Assembly (NCBI GenBank): GCA_032622095.1
Contig: CP136069.1
Span: 46,974,194-47,038,193 of the forward strand
Direction of reading: 5' to 3'
DNA: 64,000 nt
From: Siphonodentalium dalli
Taxonomy: Eukaryota > Mollusca > Scaphopoda > Gadilida > Siphonodentaliidae
In this document: in pieces, positions 44,141-53,223 of the stretch
How positions within the stretch are numbered: position 1 is the first letter of the stretch
How the letters are laid out: the number at the start of each line of letters is the position of its first letter
Notes under the pieces: model-generated
What the model saw: only the letters and a program-made list of their open reading frames with translations
Databases searched by the model: none
What the model was told of the DNA's origin: nothing
Position numbers and translations under genes: made by a program

Positions 44141-44598
44141 ACGCGGAAAGTCCTGGGAAAAACATTTTTAAGCGGTATATTCGGGTCCGGAACTCCGGAT
44201 CACTCGTCCAATTCGGAATATGCAATACAAAAATTAGAGCGCTGGACTTATAACAAAATAAACCTAGGTTTATACATCCTGGTGTATGGTGCATGCCTAT
44301 CTATGGGCGGTGACTCCGCAGGGAAAGCGCGGACACAAGTGTTGATGCCCGTGGGCAGTAGTGCATATCGAGGTGTCCATATGGTCCAAATTTGGATGCC
44401 CTGCTCCTCATAATTTCCGAGATAGTAAAATGACATTTTTTCAGATAAAGGGAGATAACTCTGCGAGGAAAGCGAGGACAATATTCGTTAAGCGACTAAG
44501 GCATACAACTCATTTGCCCCAACATACTTACCAACTTTTAGTTTTCTACTGCTCATACTTTCCGAAATATAGTGATTATAAAAGTGTGGAGTATTTTA

Positions 44599-44622
44599 AT
44601 AATAATAATAATAATAATAGTG
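44599..44622. repeat. (AAT)n microsatellite
   Basis: A run of seven to eight AAT units followed by a T-rich tract. Confidence 0.9.
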
Positions 44623-44935
44623 AATTTTGTTTTTTTTTAAATTTCACTCCGTGGTGAAGCGTTGGGCCGAACTCATGATATCTTCATTTTCTGTATTCCT
44701 TAGATGCCTACATTCCCTAGAGATTTCACGGTCCTCCTCCCATTAGTTTCTGAGTATTTTCAATTAAACAGAAAACGGCCCCAATAGAACAACAATATAC
44801 TTCCTTGGTTACACCATGGAAGTATAATTAGGAGATAACGGGTCCTACTAAAAGCCGATCGCACCGGACCGCCCCCTCCCGCCCCTCTCCAGTGGTCCGT
44901 GTGAGATGAGACATGCGCTACCGTGCATAATATAC

Positions 44936-45016
44936 CTGTATATACCAACGTTCCAATCCCGAAGGAAGCGGAACTGTTAATCCCTAACTTGGGGATTGGA
45001 ACTTTGGTACATACAG
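44936..45016. repeat. imperfect hairpin
   Basis: 'tgtatataccaacgttccaa' faces 'ttggaactttggtacataca' with a ~35-base loop containing further pairing (ATCCC/GGGGAT). A local inverted repeat inside the TIR element; function unknown. Confidence 0.65.
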
Positions 45017-47301
45017 ACCTATTCTGCACGATAATGCATGCCCCATCACGCTCGGACCCCCTGTGGAGTTGCGATCGGCTATTGGTAGTACTGGGGATAA
45101 CTTTGCTGTGCGAGTTACTGAAAGTGCAAAATATTTCAAGCGGCGCCGATTTTGTTTAACATCATATATAGTTATCACCATTGTAAGATTTTCTTCTCCA
45201 AAATATAAGCCCGAATAGGCAAGTAACACAACGTTGTGTCCGGGTGATTATTACACGTGTGGTCGATCGCTGATAGTAAGCTATCTAAATTAGTCGGACA
45301 ATAACGTCATGATTGTGTATGCATGGTTCGGCATTCATCTGTAAAGAGAAGAATCGTTCTGTTTTGTAAGTCAGCGAAGTGTTACAAACGCACGAACAAG
45401 TAGATAACTGTATTATGCACATAGTTTTAAAAAATAAAACTTTTATTTCCCCAAATGAACAGCCAAAAGCAACTTGCGATATTTTGGAGCATTATTCTGC
45501 ATCCGTCCTTTAGCATACACGCGTGTGCAGAATGAAACCCACGAATAGAATCGTAAACATTGTTAAAAACTCAATGTGATTATACCACACTCAGACTTTG
45601 ATCTGAAATATCATCTCTGTGAATGCAATACTATTATACATGGACATAAAAGGTATATGCACAACTTATATATATAGTATAGCACTCGTATACCATAGCG
45701 CGGATACGGCGCGTAATGTAGGCGCCTGTCTTATTTCATGCTGTACATGTTATACGCGGACACAAACATAAGCGTTGGTTCCATAATATGTGTATTAATT
45801 CAGATTAATTAGCCAACAATTTAGTTACTGTATAAATTATGTCACTGAAAACCCTTAGGTATACTCTATGTCGCCCATTTTATGGAGGAGCTAATAATGT
45901 TTTTTAATATTGAAAACCGCGGTGTGCGTGCTACAGTATTAACCATGTTTGCTTAACCTAAGTGCGTGATGTTCGAAACCGTTGTACGAGTTCTTGCAGA
46001 AATAATACTGGATTTCAAAATGCATACGGTACACATGCCTTTCACCTTGGTATAACTTATGGGTTCAACATATAAGTATGCTGAGATGCTAGACAAATAA
46101 CATACACTCAGAGAACGACCGACAGGGTCTCACTAAACGATTGGCATCGTAAACATGGAAATTATTCAAGAAATAAGGTATACAAATCTCTTTTGTGACA
46201 CGATTAAGACATTGTTTCGGCAATGGGTTACTTCTTCCCACAGATGGTTCATTCTCGCACCTTTCTTTAAATTAATGTGATATGGACAATATCATTGTTT
46301 TGTTTAATACTCATCGATTTTCGACGTGAAAATGTTGACAAATGACCGTTGTACTTAGTTCGCGTAACCGGTAATCGAGTTCACGGATCTCCAGTGTGTT
46401 TACATGAACCACGAGAGGCTCGGGGACTTTCAGAAAGTAATAGTAACAACACCTGGTCTGGATTCACTTCTATATTCTAATATGTATAATATGTACCCTG
46501 ATGCATATGTTATGATGGTATGCACATGAACAATAAATTAAAGTAACAGGGCATCAATATAACATACATAAGAATGGTACAATTTACCTAAGTTCCTTTT
46601 AAGCATCGAGTAATATACATATGAAATAACACGAGTAGTACACCTCATTATGAATACTAGCAGGATATGTATGACACAGTTGATCATGGATATTAGCAAT
46701 GTATAAGTTTAATTATTGAAATGTCACTGTCGACTATATATATGGTTAGGTTGACCGAAATGGAATATTTGATGTGGCCATGCTTATTTGGCTAGGACCA
46801 TGAAAAGGGAATTCATATTACACCGCCGCAAGTGGCTAGATTTGCTGAAGTAGCACATTGGACACCGCCATGAATGGCTAATATTATTCAAATAGGATTG
46901 ATGAGTTATACTGACGCATTTGGCAGGTACTTGTAGTATCCATGTGTGTGTTTTCTAGCTATATCATGATTGGAATCACTCTTATTCCGAAAGGCATTGG
47001 GCCATGTACTTGGCTCCATCTTAGCCAACACATATGAAATATATATGAAATATCATGTTCAGAAACATCCTGCGACCCCTTTTAGCCAATGTGAAATGAT
47101 AATCAATTTGGAGTAATAATTAATTCATGCATATTGAAATGAGATTGAGATAGGTAGTATTAAGGATAAGAACTTGAAACTAGCACTAATATTGATATAT
47201 ATTTATATATAGTTGATAATAGTATGTGTACAGAAATATATACATGTATGACTAGTTTGATAAATCGACATGACGACTTTTTCTATCAAAAAACGTCTTT
47301 A

Positions 47302-47342
47302 ATTCCTAGGCTTTCATGCCTTCATGGCAATTTTCAAGGAAT
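47302..47342 (-). ncRNA. diverged hammerhead-like motif at the PLE-2 3' end
   Basis: On the minus strand ATTCC (47342-47338) pairs with GGAAT (47306-47302) as stem I. TGCC/GGCA form stem II around ATGAA, followed by TGAAA, GCC and TA. The place of CTGATGA reads TTGAAAA, so core bases are changed. The layout and position match the PLE-1 ribozyme, but catalysis is unlikely. Confidence 0.45.
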
Positions 47343-47401
47343 GACGTGTATAACACTGTGACGTCATATATCAACATGGGGGATAACTCTTGACGTCAAA
47401 G

Positions 47402-47864
47402 TTAAGAACTATTGAGTTTTGTCCGGAATTTGAGTTTGAAATAATCTTCCTTGCTCAGTCTTTCCGAATCACTATCACTTGCCATCTTATAAAATGGGAA
47501 GAGTGTGTACATCCCTCTACCACATACATATATATGTTCGCTTAGAGGGATCATCCTAGTGCTGGGGTATCTAATTTGTTGTCGATGGATCCGATTTCTC
47601 TCGACTAGGGTATCACCCGTCTGTCCGCGTATGATTCACCACATCCCGAACATGTGATGCAATAAATTAAATTGCGTGATTTACAATTTGATATTGCATT
47701 TGGCACAATTTTTGTCCGTTTTTGAGTTGGAGTTCTGTTCCTGTGTACAGATAGTCGTAGCCAACTCCACATGTTCTACAACACGGGTCTCCACACTTGA
47801 ACACGTGGTGTACTTTTTTTGTTCTGTTATACATGTATTTTGCTCTTGTTAACAGTTTTTTCAT
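47402..47864 (-). pseudogene. PLE-2 linker and GIY-YIG endonuclease remnant
   Basis: The frame has 'CGDPCCRTCGVGYDYLYTG' (the CCHH-type motif region of Penelope linkers). It continues past the stop near 47667 as 'NLIYCITCSGCGESY', the GIY-YIG start, with the Gly of YxG lost. The tail ends at a TAA at 47402-47404. Frameshifted. Confidence 0.75.
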
Positions 47865-48313
47865 ATTCCGTGAATGTCTTTTATACTCTCCAAAAAATTG
47901 TTGCCTGGGAATACTTTCAGCATGCGTAACAAACTCCTTGCGATTCCCACCTGGTTAGGGTGATGAGGGTTGTGCGTAGTTACATATGGGAATTGTTCAC
48001 CATCACATACTGTTTGTTTCTCCGGACGCAAATTCTCAACTGGTATTTGTTTGGCTTTGTTTATGCCACCCAAGATGAGATTTAACGGATAATGCTGCTT
48101 TTGAAGAAATGACTCCAATTCCCGTAATCTTATATCTCGAGTTTCTGGATTGTCCACTATCGCGCACACTCTCCTAGCTAAACAGAATGGGATGTTCCTT
48201 TTTGTGTGTGCTGGGTGACATGAATGAAAATCGAGATATTGATGTGTGTCAGTGTTTTTGTAGTATAATTCCGTTTCTATTTTAGTTCCGAGTTTTCTTA
48301 TTAGAACATCCAA
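47861..48313 (-). pseudogene. PLE-2 RT C-terminal region (SSCHP-like domain)
   Basis: 150 codons including 'QYLDFHSCHPAHTKRNIPF' and 'CLARRVCAIVDN', the conserved block after the Penelope RT thumb (commonly SSCHP; here HSCHP). The start Met at 48313 is only the first in frame, since homology continues upstream in other frames. Confidence 0.82.
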
Positions 48314-48458
48314 GAATGGTAATTGTTCAGTACTTTTTTCTAGGGTAAGCTGAATGATGGGTGAAGTGAATTAAGTATACTGTGAAATCTTGACAATTCA
48401 TCTTCAGTTCCTGTCCATGTGATTTAACAGTCATCTATGTAACGTTTCCACATGTTTG

Positions 48459-49024
48459 TTATATACCTACTGGTATGTTCTGGAAGCTCATCTTGATTCT
48501 TTTGTACATCGTGTCTTCTAGATAACCCATTACCAAAATGCTGTAAATTGGGGCCATTTTTGTTCCCATTGCTGTACCCGTTTTTTGGATGTAATGTTTG
48601 TCATCAAAATAGAATGTATTGCACTCCAGAACTGTTCGAATTCCTTCCGTAATGAAATCCGCTTTAACTCCATTCTTATTAAGTTTTTCACATATGAATC
48701 GGTTATCGATCTTGTCACCACATTTCTCCAACCAGAATTTAATTGCTTAGATGCCCAAGTCATGTGGTATATTTGTGAACAGGCTAACTATGTCGAAACT
48801 TGTTAGGATTGATTCAGTTTCTACTGTTCTTGGTAACTGACGGATGAAATCCATGCCATCCTTAATGTAACTTGGTATGTTGTGGCATAAGGGTTGCAGA
48901 ATTTTATCTAGCACGTTGCTGAGTCTGTGTGTTGGGCAAGCAGGACCGGCGATGATTGGTGTTAGTTTCAGATAGTCTGGTCTTAGAATATGTATATACT
49001 CCGAATTTAGATTCTCGTCTCCGG
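48459..49024 (-). pseudogene. PLE-2 reverse transcriptase fragment
   Basis: The minus strand from ~49020 reads a 'PIIAGPACPTHRLSN'-type block, then the frame 48731-48459 gives 'DDKHYIQKTGTAMGTKMAPI'. These are Penelope RT motifs, with the N-terminal third absent. A frameshift lies near 48745. The YxDD block is not open in this frame and falls in a disrupted stretch at ~48420-48450. Confidence 0.82.
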
Positions 49025-49113
49025 ATCGCTGGGCGGTGGTCGCACTATGCGTATTCCGTGCTAAGTCACGAGCGATAAGCCCCCCCCCCCCCCCAAATCA
49101 CCAGTGCAAAAAA

Positions 49114-49656
49114 ATGGAACTAATCCCCCACAAAGTCTGCCTCGTGCTGAGTGACCTGCAGTCGGCTCATTGTGTTGGATGGACTTTACACTCTAACGCA
49201 GATTGGCTGCAGGTCATTTTGACCGACCAAGTCACCCCGATAGAAGCCTACACCGGCCGTGGCTTGGTTGGGGCTTGCAAAAAGACCATGTCCGGGAGGA
49301 AGAAGAAGACGAAGACCTCATCGCAGCGCCGCAGGGATGCCGAGAGGAGGGCCAAGTGGAGAAGAGTGAGAACTGAGAGACGCCCAGTTCTTCCCCACTT
49401 GGCATCTCAGCAGCAGCATCAGCCGGCAGATGAAGAAATCACCACCATCAGACGGAGCAGGGACGCCGATGTCACCCCGGATGTCCCTGCCGTCGGTGAG
49501 GACAGCGGCAACAGGAACACCGACGCCACCCCGGAGGTTCCTGTCGCTGTCTTCGACGTGGAGATGGCTACTCCATCATGCCAGACTCCACCAGGGGCGG
49601 AAAGCACCACCTCCACCCTGCGACGCCGAGGTACGAGGAGAGGCCGGCGTCGCTAA
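49114..49656 (+). CDS. orphan GC-rich ORF with basic N-terminal half
   Basis: An open frame of 180 codons from the ATG at 49114 (in-frame ATG also at 49036, upstream of the C tract and less likely). Residues ~60-95 are strongly basic ('SGRKKKTKTSSQRRRDAER'). Then comes a Gln/His/acidic region with two imperfect repeats of a DATPEVPV-type unit, and the end is Arg-rich ('RRRGTRRGRRR'). No known domain is recognised. Composition suggests a nucleic-acid-binding protein, possibly gag-like or retroelement-encoded. The frame stays open despite high GC and repeats, which argues that it was coding recently. Confidence 0.45.
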   Translation: MELIPHKVCLVLSDLQSAHCVGWTLHSNADWLQVILTDQVTPIEAYTGRGLVGACKKTMSGRKKKTKTSSQRRRDAERRAKWRRVRTERRPVLPHLASQQQHQPADEEITTIRRSRDADVTPDVPAVGEDSGNRNTDATPEVPVAVFDVEMATPSCQTPPGAESTTSTLRRRGTRRGRRR

Positions 49657-49743
49657 GTAGGACAGAAATCGAGTTAGAAAGAAATCGAATAAAGACAGCG
49701 ATAGTAACACACCACTCAGGAAAGACCTAACATCTCAACAAAC

Positions 49744-49890
49744 TTCGAATTCTTCCTGCTACGGGATCGCCAGGTCTACGAAGGGCCAGACCAATTTGAA
49801 AGAACATCTGGAACAGTGACGGTCACAAAGACACAGGGCCAGCTCTGGGTATCCTGTTCAAAGCATCCACCACAAGATAAAAGAAAGTGA
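49744..49890 (+). pseudogene. second open segment downstream of the orphan ORF
   Basis: A frame of ~48 codons ending at a TGA (49888-49890) reads 'FFLLRDRQVYEGPDQFERT' and 'SKHPPQDKRK'. It lacks a nearby start and looks like the end of a longer protein, perhaps a 3' exon or frameshifted continuation of the 49114 ORF. Function unknown. Confidence 0.35.
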
Positions 49891-50379
49891 ATACCAATTA
49901 AGGAGTCCAAAATTGCTATCTTTTTTTTCGTTTTATTTGTCATGTAATAAACGCAAAAATATGAGGGATGAAGGAAAGGGCATATCGGCCCTTTCGACAA
50001 TCCCGGGGCTAGCCCCCCCCCCCACAAACTACCAGTGAAAAAACAAAAAAACAAACCCATGCTTTCTGATAGTAAATAACTTATTATAGAAAACAGCTAT
50101 TTACTATCGAATCTGGTCTGTCATAGTAGCGTCCTCTGATAATGCGCTATATATACTGGCCCTCGTTGTGTCTTTGTAATACTTCTACAGATCGTGAATC
50201 TCGTAAACGCTTCCGTTAGTTACAAAATCGGTATGTTGTCATTCATTCCCTTGAATCTTCGTATATGTCTCCTCAATATATTTATTTCCAAATTTCGTCA
50301 GTCAATACATGCATGTCCACATAGACCGTATTATCATTGCCTTTAATGTTTATTGACAACGCCCAAAAGTCAACATAGC

Positions 50380-50960
50380 TTGGCCCGACAGAAGATCGTT
50401 GTGAAGTTTGGTGACGACCGGGTGAGGGGTGTGGCCTGTACGTTGTTCCGAATGCTTTAGTCGTGGAAAGATTAAAATCCATGATGGTTGCTGGAGGCCA
50501 TGTTTTTTAACGCATTTCGTAAATAGTCGATGGCTACCATCCATCATTAAGATACATACAAAGTTTGGTGACGATCAGACGAGGGATGTGGTCATGAAAA
50601 TAGTAAAATACGAGATAGATGTCTGCGGCCATGTTTTTCTTCGAGAATCCTTCAAATTTTATAGCTTCCACCTGGAGGCGATCCTAATCATACCTGTAAA
50701 TTTTCAAAAACATTGCTTCCATATATGCAGGCTGCAGGGTGTACCGATTGATTTAAATTTGAAATCCAAGGTGCCTGCTGGTGGCCATGTTTTATAATGA
50801 ACTTCGGAAATAATCCATGACTCTTACCTAGTGGTCACCCCGAAAATCCATATGAAGTTTGGCGATGATCAGATGATGGATGTGGCTTGTATGGTGTGCC
50901 AAAGGAAATTGTTGAAGGACGTCAACCCACGGCAGTAGTTCAAACTTGACTTTATCAAGT
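50380..50960. repeat. tandem 'aaatccaagatggc' repeat, ~4 diverged units
   Basis: Units at ~50475, ~50590 and ~50755 carry 'aaatccatgatggttgctgg', 'ccatgttttt' and 'gtttggtgacgatcagacgagggatgtgg' blocks. The end, 'aaggaaattgttgaaggacg', matches 5770-5790. Same family as 29555-30240. Confidence 0.8.
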
Positions 50961-51232
50961 TAGGTAACAACACAATACTGGTTAGATTTTTTTCAGAGAA
51001 ATTAAACGGACAAAGCTAATTTTAACCTAAATTTATTTATTAGCAATCTTCCTTTGATGTGTGCATTATTTAAAGTTTTTATCGATAAATGCGACGGTAT
51101 GACACGGTATGAGACAAAGACTATTTTACCAATAATTTACATAAAAATCATGCAACTTTTCGAAAATTCAGATGCCAAAAACTACTAGCGATTTGGCACG
51201 ATATATTGTTACTTTAACACCCATTGTTGTAG

Positions 51233-51355
51233 ATTTATGCTGACGGTGTCAAGATATTTGACGTGCCTCACGATATGGTGCCGTTCTCGAAAGCTAACTA
51301 CATCGCCATCTACAGTGCTGAGGCACCGACTATATGGGAGCTTACGTTCCTGTGA
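51233..51355 (+). CDS. PAN-galectin protein, exon 4 (last galectin strands)
   Basis: The acceptor GTTGTAG precedes 51233. The frame enters in phase 0 and reads 40 codons to TGA at 51353-51355. Text includes 'IYADGVKIFDVPHDMVPFSK' and 'YIAIYSAE', ending WELTFL, which matches the F.VyvNG..i..f.hR..l..v..l.i.Gdv.L end of a galectin domain. It is short and was missed by simple ORF scans because it has no internal Met early. A 3' hairpin and AATAAA follow. Confidence 0.78.
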   Translation: MYADGVKIFDVPHDMVPFSKANYIAIYSAEAPTIWELTFL

Positions 51356-51462
51356 ACATCGGAGGAAACATACTAGCGAAGATTAGTGTAGAAGTGACTC
51401 AAGACTTCTACGAACATCGGAGAAAACATACCAACGAAGTTTAGAAGTGACCTAACCCTTGG

Positions 51463-51534
51463 AACAAACGTCGCACTACCGACGAATCGAATTCAATTAT
51501 TTGAATTAGATTCGTCGGTAGTGCGACGTTTGTT
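51463..51534 (+). promoter_or_regulatory. 26-bp-arm perfect hairpin in the PAN-galectin 3' region
   Basis: AACAAACGTCGCACTACC.. (51463-51488) is the exact reverse complement of 51509-51534, and the 20-base loop itself pairs (AATTCAA/TTGAATT). It lies ~110 bases after the stop and just before AATAAA. A related diverged copy of the arm is at ~51622-51660. It could be a MITE remnant or a 3' UTR structural element. Confidence 0.7.
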
Positions 51535-51537
51535 GCA

Positions 51538-51543
51538 AATAAA
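51538..51543 (+). terminator. candidate poly(A) signal AATAAA
   Basis: The first AATAAA after the predicted stop codon, ~185 bases downstream and directly after the hairpin. It would give a 3' UTR of ~200 bases. A cleavage site cannot be confirmed from sequence alone. Confidence 0.5.
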
Positions 51544-51732
51544 TGCGAGTAGACGCAATACCGACGAAGAATACGTGTGGTCAACACGAATTTAATTTCT
51601 GATGCGTCTGAGATCCGTGTTTGAAACAAACGTCGCATCACCGTCGACTCGAATTTAATTCGGAGACATGCAAACGAGCTAAGAAATTTGACTAGAACGG
51701 CCGCCATTGCAAGGTTGTTTCCCTTCTCCCGC

Positions 51733-52023
51733 CGGGGTATCGGTAGCTCAGTCGGTTACGGATACAACTCCAATCCGTCTCGCCCTCCAGCACTGGCGAC
51801 AAGGGTTCAAATCCACAAGTTTTCATCGTGAACTTTTTAACTCGAAATCGTTATCTGGTGGAGTTGCCAGTTTTTGTCGCCGATGGTTTGCCGCACATGA
51901 GCGATGAGTTTATTAGCCAATTAAATCACTATTAGATCAGCTGCAAGCGTGCGGATTTCTTCCACCACTAAAACAATATCGTGATATTAAACCCCAATCA
52001 ATCAATCAATCAATCAATCAATC
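51733..52023 (+). mobile_element. tRNA-derived SINE with (CAAT)n tail
   Basis: The head has a pol III A box TAGCTCAGTCGG (~51744-51755) and B box GGTTCAAATCC (~51804-51814), spaced as in tRNA genes. A ~170-bp tRNA-unrelated body follows, then 'gtgatattaaacccc' and (CAAT)n at ~51993-52023. The complete layout suggests a near-full-length copy. The CAAT tail resembles that of LINE-1a at 15708-15725, a possible mobilising partner. Confidence 0.85.
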
Positions 52024-52321
52024 CTATATTGAATATTGAAATCACCGATCAACTCAAAATATATTTTGTTCAAAAGCGAGTTTTAATTAAAATATAATTT
52101 GTATTAACAGTGTGATTCCTAGGGATTGTCTTTGGAAGTATTTCAAACATGTTGATGACTATATCTCAGATGCAACTGACTGTCAATAAAGGATGTTTCA
52201 GAAGAACTAAGGGATACATGTGCACAGTGTTTTCCCTGTCTGACTAATAACGGGAACGACATTTAAAAATGAAATCCAAATAATTTATACATTGTGTGTT
52301 TATGTAGATGAAACAGTGGAC

Positions 52322-52663
52322 TTAAAGTGATATTAAACACTCCAGTAGGGTGATCAAATAGAAATGGTGAATAATCTTCATCAAATTGACAACACACACC
52401 GTCAGTCTTATATATTAATGAAATGCAGTGACTCTCGATTGTGAACTCATTTTCATGTTTATCGCCGATAGTTGCGTCCCGAATCTAGAAGTAAATATTT
52501 ACATTTGAGTGCAGTTCAGACTATGTTTTCTTTGGCGTGGTATGGCCGATTTGCTTCAGATTTGCGGCTATATTAGTAGAATGCTACATTCCCCAGTTGA
52601 CATGGTGCCTTAATACTAACTACCAGTTTCACGCACTTAAACAAGTGCATAATATGTCTTTAA
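52322..52663 (-). mobile_element. TTAA MITE family B, copy 4
   Basis: TTAA at 52322-52325 and 52660-52663. Inverted relative to the copies at 20981 and 61695. The right TTAA is shared with the family A element that follows. ~334 bp, non-coding. Confidence 0.8.
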
Positions 52664-53181
52664 AGATACTGGCGGCGTTCGAGGTGGGTATTCTATTAAA
52701 ATATTCACCTCCGTCAAAAACCGCCATAAACAGAAAGAATAGTAACATATAGACAGACCTTGTTCTTATACCAATCAGAAATATGACATAAACAGTATGT
52801 TATTGTCAAACGTGTGCCTTTGTTATGTTAACAAAAGCAAAAAACGTTACATAACCTGGCTTTTGTTTAGATCCGGTTTAGATATGGTGAACATATTTGT
52901 TGCTGTTTCCCTGATATGGAAATAATAAAGAGCGTTCATATCATCTATGTGTGATTAACCAATATAATTGCGCTGTGTTATGTAAACAGAAGCAAAACTT
53001 CTGTATCACGAACATGCTCTTGTTTACGTAAACCGCCGTACGTCTTGACGACAATATACTATTTACGCGCTGGTTATGTTTGGCATATGAACAAAACTAT
53101 ATATATTTTAATATTCCTTCTGTTGATGGCAATTTGAACAAATATGAATATTTCTGCAACGAACGCCACCCGTACCGTTAA
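52660..53181. mobile_element. TTAA MITE family A, copy 3
   Basis: Bounded by TTAA at 52660-52663 and 53178-53181. Ends are AGATACTGGCGGCGTTCG at 52664 and complement CGAACGCCACCCGTACCG ending at 53177. At 514 bp this is the best-preserved copy. There is no ORF, so it would depend on a transposase elsewhere (piggyBac- or Kolobok-type by its TTAA target). Confidence 0.85.
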
Positions 53182-53223
53182 GTCATTTAATTATTATGTT
53201 ATATCAATCAAGCATGATCTTGG

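Larger units (their letters stand above)
41684..46398. mobile_element. 4.7-kb TIR element with 5-bp TSD (CACACTG ends)
   Basis: A perfect 34-bp inverted repeat lies at 41684-41717 and 46365-46398. It begins CACACTGGAGATCCGTGAAC and ends CGGTTA. TTTAC is duplicated at 41679-41683 and 46399-46403. Beyond the perfect part an ACAACGGT block continues on both sides. A second inverted block, GAACTCGTACAACGGTT, is at ~42092 (+) and ~45977 (-). A 5-bp duplication with CAC-starting ends recalls Transib/RAG-type elements. No transposase ORF is found, so it is non-autonomous. Confidence 0.75.
47302..49024 (-). mobile_element. Penelope-like retroelement, 5'-truncated (PLE-2)
   Basis: The minus-strand order is RT (from ~49024), SSCHP-like region, CCRTCG zinc-like motif, GIY-YIG start, tail, then a hammerhead-like fold. 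It is truncated at the RT N-terminus where the GC-rich orphan unit begins. Frames are broken at ~48460, ~48310, ~47860 and ~47670. It is diverged from PLE-1 but shares the domain order and the C-terminal tail pattern. Confidence 0.9.
49030..50045 (+). other. GC-rich unit flanked by C-tract direct repeats
   Basis: The unit lies between two copies of AGC(C)n-AAA-x-ACCAGTG-(A)n, at 49078-49114 and 50011-50044. It replaces the 5' part of PLE-2, with a sharp junction at ~49024. Its interior is GC-rich, unlike everything nearby, and carries the ORF at 49114-49656 plus a second open stretch at 49744-49890. It is likely a retroposed or transposed coding segment; the class is unknown. Confidence 0.55.
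40406..51232 (+). other. intron 3 of the PAN-galectin gene (10.8 kb)
   Basis: It runs from GTGAGT to GTTGTAG. It holds the 40.5-41.4-kb repeat, the 4.7-kb TIR element, PLE-2, the orphan GC-rich ORF unit and the 50.4-kb tandem repeat. Stretches 46400-47300, 50045-50380 and 50960-51232 contain no recognised gene. Confidence 0.6.

Noticed and set aside
41684-46398. Hidden transposase in the CACACTG-ended element
   Set aside because: No frame with a DDE-type or RAG-like signature was found among the short ORFs inside. Its relation to RAG/Transib rests on end sequence and TSD length only.
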